From: SIG587 sp045531585
GTDB lineage: Bacteria > Bacillota > Clostridia > Oscillospirales > Acutalibacteraceae
Length of the DNA: 10,269 bases
Reading direction: 5' to 3'
Assembly (NCBI GenBank): GCA_045531585.1
Contig: JAZSEH010000024.1
Location: 1-10,269 of the forward strand
In this document: piece after piece, positions 1 to 5,032 of the stretch
Layout: each line of letters starts with the position of its first letter
How positions within the stretch are numbered: the stretch's first letter is position 1
Notes under the pieces: model-generated
What the model was told of the DNA's origin: nothing
Databases searched by the model: none
Seen by the model: only the letters and a program-made list of their open reading frames with translations
Translations under genes and position numbers: made by a program

Positions 1-2
1 TC

Positions 3-89
3 GACAGATTGGAGAGCGCAGAGTATCCTGCCACTGAAAGCTTTATTTTTCATCTAAATTTAATGAGTCAGGTGTGCTTTGAAATTTAG
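3..89 (+). CDS. Possible 3' end of an upstream gene (partial, unidentified)
   Basis: From base 3 one frame stays open for 28 codons to a TAG at 87-89, giving a mixed, protein-like tail that ends in ...SQVCFEI. The other two forward frames stop earlier, at 36-38 and 55-57. Codon use looks ordinary for this window, but 28 residues are too few to assign a family and the start lies outside the window. If real, it would be the gene preceding the tyrosine phosphatase in the polysaccharide locus, 66 bases upstream of it. The stretch could equally be non-coding leader: it contains an 8-bp inverted repeat (54-61 with 82-89). Confidence 0.3.
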   Translation, partial: DRLESAEYPATESFIFHLNLMSQVCFEI

Positions 90-155
90 TTAGGGGATTG
101 AGCAGGAGTGGAAGTTTTCGTCGTAGCAGCCGAGCCGCAGGTAAAAGGAGATATT

Positions 156-608
156 ATGATTAAAATTATGTTTGTATGCCACGGGAATATCTGTCGTAGC
201 CCTATGGCAGAATTTATTATGAAGGATATTACAGAAAAAGCCGGGCTGTCCGATAGCGTTTATATTGCTTCTTCTGCTACTTCTACTGAAGAGATAGGGA
301 ACGGTGTATATCCTCCTGTAAAACGCATTTTAAATGAAATGGGAATATCTTGTAATGATAAACGAGCCGTACAGATAGGGGCAGAGGATTATGAAAAATA
401 TGATTATATAATATGTATGGATGATAATAATATAAGGAATATAAAAAGAATAATAAAGGATGACCCCGATAATAAAATTATTCGTCTTATGGAGCTTACC
501 GATACGCCTTCAAACGTGGCAGATCCTTGGTATACCGGTGATTTTTATACAACAAAAAAAGATATAACTAAAGGCTGTAATGCACTTCTTAAATTAATTA
601 GCATATGA
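156..608 (+). CDS. Low-molecular-weight protein tyrosine phosphatase
   Basis: A 150-residue cytoplasmic phosphatase of the LMW-PTP (Wzb/YwlE/Etp-like) family. The P-loop CX5R(S/T) signature is at residues 8-15 (CHGNICRS), with nucleophile Cys8 and phosphate-binding Arg14. The general-acid Asp-Pro pair is D123-P124 in ADPWYTGDF near the C-terminus. Length matches the usual 140-160 residues. I start at ATG 156 because AAAGGAG lies just upstream (144-150) and the protein then begins at the family's normal position. An in-frame GTG at 108 would add 16 unrelated residues and has no well-spaced ribosome site. It precedes a second, unrelated tyrosine phosphatase and a CapD-type enzyme, so a role in dephosphorylating a polysaccharide tyrosine kinase or its targets is inferred. 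Arsenate reductase and protein arginine phosphatase share this fold; context makes the former unlikely and the latter cannot be excluded. Confidence 0.9.
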   Translation: MIKIMFVCHGNICRSPMAEFIMKDITEKAGLSDSVYIASSATSTEEIGNGVYPPVKRILNEMGISCNDKRAVQIGAEDYEKYDYIICMDDNNIRNIKRIIKDDPDNKIIRLMELTDTPSNVADPWYTGDFYTTKKDITKGCNALLKLISI

Positions 609-621
609 AAAAATTTTATAG

Positions 622-660
622 AAAAGAAGTTTGGTTCTTTTTACTGTTTTTTTATGTTTT
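622..660 (+). terminator. Weak candidate terminator after the LMW phosphatase
   Basis: AAAAGAA (622-628) can pair with TTCTTTT (635-641) around a 6-base loop, followed by two T-rich runs at 647-653 and beyond. The stem has only one G-C pair, so it would be weak. Its place between a gene end and a clear promoter makes partial termination plausible. Confidence 0.25.
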
Positions 661-687
661 TTTGGTATACAAAGAGTATAATTTTTG

Positions 688-716
688 TTGACATAGGGAT
701 ATAAATATGGTAAAAT
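688..716 (+). promoter_or_regulatory. Sigma-A promoter with extended -10, for cpsB-capD
   Basis: A perfect -35 TTGACA (688-693) is followed by a 17-base spacer and a -10 TAAAAT (711-716), with an extended -10 TG at 708-709. Transcription would start near 723, about 27 bases before the ATG at 750, leaving room for the AAAGGA ribosome site at 734-739. This is the best promoter match seen in the window. It lets the PHP phosphatase and the dehydratase be expressed separately from the upstream phosphatase. Confidence 0.85.
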
Positions 717-749
717 TATATGAAATGAAAAATAAAGGATTCGTTTTGA

Positions 750-1457
750 ATGTTTATTGATATTCACACCCACTGTCTTCCGGATATTGATGATGGCGCC
801 CCAAACGCTGAAACTGCTATTAAAATGCTTACAAATAGTGCTGAACAAGGCGTAGAACTATGTTATGCTACTCCGCACTGTGTTTTACGTGAGTTTACCT
901 GTGTGGATGAATTTATAGAAAAGCGAAAAAAAAGTTTTGATTCGTTAATATCAAAACTTAAGGGAGAAAAAATTAGTCATCCTAAAATTCTTCTGGGTGC
1001 AGAGGTTTATTTGGATAATGACATAAGCAAGTTTGAAGGTCTAAACAAGCTTTGCTTAGAGGGTACAAATTTAATGCTCATAGAGCTTCCCGAAGGCAAG
1101 GTTGGACGTAGATTTGTAGATTGGATTTATAATTTAAGTCTTTTAGATATTCATCCCGTTATTGCTCACGTTGAAAGATATTCTTTCGATTATGCATTTT
1201 TTCGTGAGCTTGAAGAAATAGGTGTGGATTTCCAAATAAATGCAAGATTGTTTTTAAACTTTAAGGGTAGAAGAAAGCTTAAAAAGCTTTTAAACCTAAC
1301 GGATAAATTTATTGTTTCAAGCGATATGCACAATGAAGATAAGCGGCGTTGTAATTTATTGCCTGCATATAATCTTGCGGTTTCTAAGTTTCCGGATTTT
1401 TCGGACAAGTTTTTTTGTGAAAATGCAGCTGACGTTTTAAATACGTATAAAAAATAA
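750..1457 (+). CDS. cpsB: CpsB/YwqE-type PHP-family protein tyrosine phosphatase
   Basis: A 235-residue metal-dependent phosphatase of the polymerase-and-histidinol-phosphatase (PHP) superfamily, the type that removes phosphate from bacterial tyrosine kinases controlling capsule or exopolysaccharide synthesis. Metal-ligand motifs appear in family order: DIHTHCLPDIDDG at residues 4-16 (H6, H8, D14), TPH with H43, GAEVY with E85, E112 in IELP, AHVER with H140, and SDMH with D192 and H194. The length is slightly under the roughly 245-255 usual for CpsB/YwqE. There is no signal peptide, so it is cytoplasmic. The start at 750 has AAAGGA ten bases upstream, and the protein begins right at the first metal motif as expected. 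It is followed after 20 bases by the dehydratase gene. No partner tyrosine kinase (CpsD/YwqD) lies in the window; it may be upstream or elsewhere. Confidence 0.92.
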   Translation: MFIDIHTHCLPDIDDGAPNAETAIKMLTNSAEQGVELCYATPHCVLREFTCVDEFIEKRKKSFDSLISKLKGEKISHPKILLGAEVYLDNDISKFEGLNKLCLEGTNLMLIELPEGKVGRRFVDWIYNLSLLDIHPVIAHVERYSFDYAFFRELEEIGVDFQINARLFLNFKGRRKLKKLLNLTDKFIVSSDMHNEDKRRCNLLPAYNLAVSKFPDFSDKFFCENAADVLNTYKK

Positions 1458-1477
1458 GAAAAGATGAGAGGGATTCG

Positions 1478-3319
1478 ATGAAGAGCTTTTTGCATCGCTT
1501 ACGCAACAGATACCTGTTTATTTTTGATATGTTGTGTTGTGCATGCGCGTATGCCGTTGCAGTCAGACTTATTCTTCCTGCCAATATGTTTACCGATATA
1601 TACTCTAAAAGCTTTTTTGCAATGAGTATTTCTGCGGTAATATATGCTATTGTTTTGACTGTAATTGGTATTTACTCCACCGATTGGGTGCACGCAGGTG
1701 CTTATGATTATCTTCGACTTGCAGCAGGCACGCTTTCTTCCGGTATGTTCAGTGTAATTTTGGGTGCCGTTATATTCCCAAAATATCAAGTAGTTTTTCC
1801 AAAGCTTAATTTTGCGGCCAATGTAGCGCTGGTAGCTTTTATTTGCATTATTAGGTTTACTGTTAGGATTGTGTACAAGCTTATATTGGCTAAGGCAAAT
1901 CGCAACGGTAAACGTGTGCTTATTATTGGTGCAGGAAATCTTGCTGTAGCGCTTTTAAGAGATATTAACGATAATGAAAATCTTGATTATTCGGTTGTGG
2001 GACTTGTTGATGATGATCCCTCAAAGAAGAATATGCATGTTTACGGTGCAAGCGTTATAGGCAACAGAAATGATATAATAAGAATCTGCCAAGAAAAAAG
2101 GGTAGAGGAAATTATATTTGCTATTTATATCATAGAAACAGCCGAAAAAACGGCTATACTTGATATATGTGCTCAAACCAACTGTAAGGTTAAAATTTTC
2201 CCCGGCTTTGAGGAAATGTTGGAGGAAGGAACAAAAACTATAGAAACCTTGCGCGAGGTAAAAATAGAGGATCTTCTTGAGCGCGATACAGTCTGTCTTG
2301 ATAACGAGCTTATTGTTGATAATATTCGAAACAAGACAGTTCTTGTTACCGGTGGAGGTGGCTCCATAGGCTCTGAGCTTTGCAGGCAAATTGTTAAGTA
2401 TTCTCCTGCGAAACTTGTTATAGTTGATATTTATGAAAATACAACTTATGAGCTTCAGAATGAGCTTGAGGAGAATTATCCGAAAATAGATTTGGATATA
2501 CTTATTGCTTCTGTTAGAGATAAAAAGAGGCTTGACGATATATTCAAAAAATACTCACCTGATATTGTTTTTCATGCCGCGGCTCATAAACACGTTCCAC
2601 TTATGGAGTTTAGCCCTTGTGAAGCTATAAAAAATAACGTATTTGGTACTTATAATACGGCCAAATGCGCAGCTGAACACAACGTTAAACGCTTTGTTAT
2701 GATATCGACCGATAAGGCTGTAAACCCAACCAACGTTATGGGTGCAACAAAACGTCTTTGTGAAATGATAGTTCAAACAATGCAGCATCTTGGAAAAACT
2801 GAGTTTGTTGCGGTTAGATTCGGTAACGTGCTTGGCTCCAACGGTTCTGTAATCCCACGTTTTTCAAAACAAATTGCAGCCGGCGGTCCCGTTACGGTTA
2901 CTCATCCCGAAATCACAAGATTTTTTATGACCATACCCGAAGCGGCACAGCTTGTTCTTCAGGCTGCATCCTATGCAAAGGGTGGAGAGATTTTTGTGCT
3001 TGATATGGGTAAGCCTGTAAAGATTTACGATCTTGCCAAAAAGATGATAAGTCTTTCGGGTTACAGACCCGGAGTAGATATTGAGATAAAATTCACAGGT
3101 CTTCGTCCCGGCGAAAAACTATATGAAGAGCTTTTAATGAATGAAGAGGGACTTGTTAAAACGTCTCACAGTAAAATATTTGTTGGACAACCTATAGATA
3201 TATCCTTCCAGGAATTAAATTCAAAGCTTTCTTTGCTTGAACAAGCTTTGGAGAAAGGTGATAAAGAAGTAATAGACGCTTTAAAACAGGTTGTGCCTAC
3301 ATATCAAAACAAGCAATAA
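1478..3319 (+). CDS. capD: CapD/EpsC-type membrane nucleotide-sugar 4,6-dehydratase
   Basis: A 613-residue polysaccharide biosynthesis enzyme of the PglF/WbpM/EpsC/CapD group, which converts UDP-GlcNAc to a UDP-4-keto-6-deoxy-hexosamine. About four hydrophobic segments occupy residues 12-135. A first Rossmann-like domain (CoA-binding type) follows, with GAGNLA at 151-156. The catalytic extended-SDR domain starts near 285, with TGGGGSIG at 291-298 and AAAHKHVPLME at 367-377. The catalytic region STDKAVNPTNVMGATK runs from 410 to 425, where TDK (411-413) and M421/K425 replace the classical SDR Tyr-x-x-x-Lys, as is normal in this group. GLRPGEKLYEE follows at 541-551. Length agrees with the long membrane forms, and a GAGAGG-like ribosome site precedes the ATG. 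It would act at the inner face of the membrane. The exact sugar product cannot be read from sequence. Confidence 0.95.
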   Translation: MKSFLHRLRNRYLFIFDMLCCACAYAVAVRLILPANMFTDIYSKSFFAMSISAVIYAIVLTVIGIYSTDWVHAGAYDYLRLAAGTLSSGMFSVILGAVIFPKYQVVFPKLNFAANVALVAFICIIRFTVRIVYKLILAKANRNGKRVLIIGAGNLAVALLRDINDNENLDYSVVGLVDDDPSKKNMHVYGASVIGNRNDIIRICQEKRVEEIIFAIYIIETAEKTAILDICAQTNCKVKIFPGFEEMLEEGTKTIETLREVKIEDLLERDTVCLDNELIVDNIRNKTVLVTGGGGSIGSELCRQIVKYSPAKLVIVDIYENTTYELQNELEENYPKIDLDILIASVRDKKRLDDIFKKYSPDIVFHAAAHKHVPLMEFSPCEAIKNNVFGTYNTAKCAAEHNVKRFVMISTDKAVNPTNVMGATKRLCEMIVQTMQHLGKTEFVAVRFGNVLGSNGSVIPRFSKQIAAGGPVTVTHPEITRFFMTIPEAAQLVLQAASYAKGGEIFVLDMGKPVKIYDLAKKMISLSGYRPGVDIEIKFTGLRPGEKLYEELLMNEEGLVKTSHSKIFVGQPIDISFQELNSKLSLLEQALEKGDKEVIDALKQVVPTYQNKQ

Positions 3320-3321
3320 AG

Positions 3322-3355
3322 AATAAAAGGGCAATTTTGCTCTTTTATTTTTTTT
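3322..3355 (+). terminator. Strong intrinsic terminator after capD
   Basis: An inverted repeat 3322-3334 / 3337-3349 pairs over about 12 bp including one G-U pair, with its core GGGCAA opposite TTGCTC. It runs straight into eight T residues (3348-3355). It starts 2 bases after the stop codon and closes the polysaccharide transcription unit. Confidence 0.9.
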
Positions 3356-3367
3356 ATTAAAATTTTA

Positions 3368-3397
3368 CTTACATCAAATATTTTTTTGTGTTAAAAT
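3368..3397 (+). promoter_or_regulatory. Candidate promoter for the CarD-like gene
   Basis: A -10 TAAAAT (3392-3397) has an upstream TG (3389-3390), making an extended -10, with a 4-of-6 -35 CTTACA (3368-3373) at 18 bases. Transcription would begin near 3404, about 28 bases before the ATG at 3432. The region is very AT-rich, so other -10 choices nearby (3400-3408) are possible. Confidence 0.5.
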
Positions 3398-3431
3398 ATT
3401 ATATATAGTAGTCCATTTGCGGAGGGAAATT

Positions 3432-3935
3432 ATGTTTGAGGTAAGGCAAAAGATAATTTACGGTACACACGGTATTTGTGAAATTACGGAAAAGAAGATT
3501 ATGGAGGTCGGAAAAGAAAAAAAGGAATATTACGTTCTGGCTCCTGTTTTTGATGCTAAATCAACCTTTTACGTTCCTGTTGATAATGCAAAAATATTAA
3601 ATACCATGCGGAAGCTTTTAACACGGGATGAAATTGACGATATAATTACATCTGTTTCAGCAAATAAAACCGAATGGATAGTAAATGATATTGAGCGTAA
3701 AGAATTTTGCCTTTCTGCAATAAGCAGCGGAAACAGATGTGATCTTATGCGTGTTATAGGTATGCTTTATATGCGCCAAAAGGATTTAAAAAGCCAAAAA
3801 AAGCACATTCATATTTCAGATGAACATTATCTCAAAACCGCAGAAAAAATGCTTCATGAGGAATTTTCCTATGTTTTGAATATACCTGCTGAAAAGGTTC
3901 CTGATTATATAAAAAATAAAATTGAAAACAATTAA
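3432..3935 (+). CDS. carD: CarD/CdnL-family RNA polymerase-binding regulator
   Basis: A 167-residue protein of the CarD_CdnL_TRCF family, which binds the RNA polymerase beta subunit and affects open-complex stability at promoters. Residues 1-64 look like the Tudor-like interaction domain: it opens FEVRQKIIYGTHGICEI, matching the family's F-x-x-G-x-x-V-x-Y-x-x-H-G-V-x-x-I pattern, and contains YYVL and FYVPVDNA. The helical C-terminal half has a single Trp (W82) and a basic stretch. This Trp aligns by eye with the conserved Trp of mycobacterial CarD that contacts the -10 edge. The size fits stand-alone CarD; there is no helicase, so it is not the repair factor Mfd. I start at ATG 3432 because GGAGGG (3421-3426) is correctly spaced; a TTG at 3417 lies upstream of that site. 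It is transcribed alone, between two terminators. Confidence 0.88.
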   Translation: MFEVRQKIIYGTHGICEITEKKIMEVGKEKKEYYVLAPVFDAKSTFYVPVDNAKILNTMRKLLTRDEIDDIITSVSANKTEWIVNDIERKEFCLSAISSGNRCDLMRVIGMLYMRQKDLKSQKKHIHISDEHYLKTAEKMLHEEFSYVLNIPAEKVPDYIKNKIENN

Positions 3936-3970
3936 GAACAGCGGTACGTAAGTACCGCTGTTCTTTATAT
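3934..3970. terminator. Bidirectional terminator between convergent genes
   Basis: A perfect 14-bp stem (3934-3947 with 3952-3965) is capped by a GTAA tetraloop (GNRA type). The left arm overlaps the last two bases of the carD stop codon. On the + strand the stem runs into a T-rich tail (TTCTTTATATTTTTAT). On the - strand it runs into the complement of the A-rich end of carD, which is also U-rich. It sits 40 bases past the stop of the converging gene at 4006, so it can serve both units. Confidence 0.88.
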
Positions 3971-4005
3971 TTTTATATCAATAAAATGCAGAATAACCGT
4001 ATGAA

Positions 4006-5010
4006 TTACCTTGTGAAAAGAAACGGAATAAGCTGCCTGAAATTCTCACTTATAGATATTCTCGACATAAGCGGCTTTAGAACAATAAAATATGTAAGTA
4101 TACCTACAAGGCAAAGCAAAATACAAATAAGAATCAAGATTAAAGGTGAACCTTCAGGCTGTTTGCTGTGCTTAGAACGTCCTTTAGTCCTATCCCTTGA
4201 AACGGGACGGTCAAAGGAGCCGTGAAGAAGCGAATAATCATCAGACGTATAATCAAAATGCTTATCCACTTTGTATTCATCGTCCTCTAGGCTTAAGAGC
4301 ATATCAGCAGTATAGCTATCCTCTGATATGTCGGATTTATCAAGAGTTTGTTCTTCCTCAATCTCATTCGAATTAGGAACATCTTCTGTATCCTGAACGC
4401 TCTCTTCTTGCTTTGGCTCGCCTACAGGAATATTTTCGGAAATACTTTCGGTTACAGCGGGCTCCTGTGTAACAGACTCATCTTGAACTGTTTGCGGTAC
4501 GTCCTCCTGCACAATTGCTTGTTCGGATGAATCATTTTCCTGTATAGTTGCAGTTTGGCTTAAAGCGCTTATGTACGGATGAACAAGGTCGTGCATTATA
4601 TCCTTGCGTTGCTGTTTATCGGTAGAAAGAATAATTATGGATTGGGGGCCCTGCTCCACAACGCATCCAAACAGAACACCTGCTTTAGAAATAAGCGGAA
4701 TACTGTTTTTCATAAGCTGAGTTGTTCCCGGAGCAGAAATACCATATAGCGAGTTTTCTATTTTCTCGGTTTCACGACCAATAGCTTTAGAAACAATTTC
4801 AAAAAGATTGTTTTCACCGCTTATCTCACCGCAAAGAATTATAACACGGCTTCTTGCAACAGCCAGTTTCATACAGTTTATAAGGGCTTTGAGGTCATCG
4901 GCGGTGGAGTTAAGCAGACGCATACGGCAACAACCACAAAGATTGAATTCCATTTCAAAATCCTTAGGTGTGCGGTAATAAATAATATCAAGTTTAATAT
5001 TTTCGATCAT
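4006..5010 (-). CDS. Membrane-anchored protein with degenerate CinA-N-like domain
   Basis: A 334-residue protein I do not recognise as a named family. Residues about 20-150 resemble the MoCF_biosynth domain of the neighbouring CinA by eye. RSRVIILCGEISGENN (53-68) lines up with its RSDIVILTGGLGPTADD. Residues 124-147 (SIIIL...LVHPYI) align without gaps to its residues 145-168 (KIILL...LVYPYL), about 8 identities in 24. The ligand-binding GGLGPT and PGPPRE motifs have become GEISGE and STDKQQ, so catalysis is unlikely. A clustered C25-G-C27-C28 lies near the N-terminus. Residues 155-260 are an acidic, Glu/Asp/Ser/Gln-rich linker. A basic patch (RDRTKGRSKHSK, 272-283) precedes one membrane helix (288-311), predicting the N-terminal part in the cytoplasm. 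I start at ATG 5010, 8 bases after GGGGG; upstream in-frame codons overlap the preceding gene. It is the last gene of the operon, 22 bases after the CinA-sortase gene. Confidence 0.8.
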   Translation of the reverse strand: MIENIKLDIIYYRTPKDFEMEFNLCGCCRMRLLNSTADDLKALINCMKLAVARSRVIILCGEISGENNLFEIVSKAIGRETEKIENSLYGISAPGTTQLMKNSIPLISKAGVLFGCVVEQGPQSIIILSTDKQQRKDIMHDLVHPYISALSQTATIQENDSSEQAIVQEDVPQTVQDESVTQEPAVTESISENIPVGEPKQEESVQDTEDVPNSNEIEEEQTLDKSDISEDSYTADMLLSLEDDEYKVDKHFDYTSDDYSLLHGSFDRPVSRDRTKGRSKHSKQPEGSPLILILICILLCLVGILTYFIVLKPLMSRISISENFRQLIPFLFTR

Positions 5011-5032
5011 CCATATTTCCCCCTTAATATTA

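Noticed and set aside
25..75. Cobalamin-riboswitch-like words (GCCACTG, then GAGTCAGG)
   Set aside because: The order recalls the B12 core, but the GGGAAGG element and the ACCTGCC end of the B12 box are missing, and the downstream gene has no cobalamin link.
108..155. Upstream GTG start for the LMW phosphatase
   Set aside because: It adds 16 residues unlike the family, its AGGAG is only about one base away, and ATG 156 has an ideal AAAGGAG.
3986..4225. Short + strand open frame after the CarD gene
   Set aside because: It lies antisense to the end of the membrane-anchored protein gene, has no ribosome site and shows no family features.
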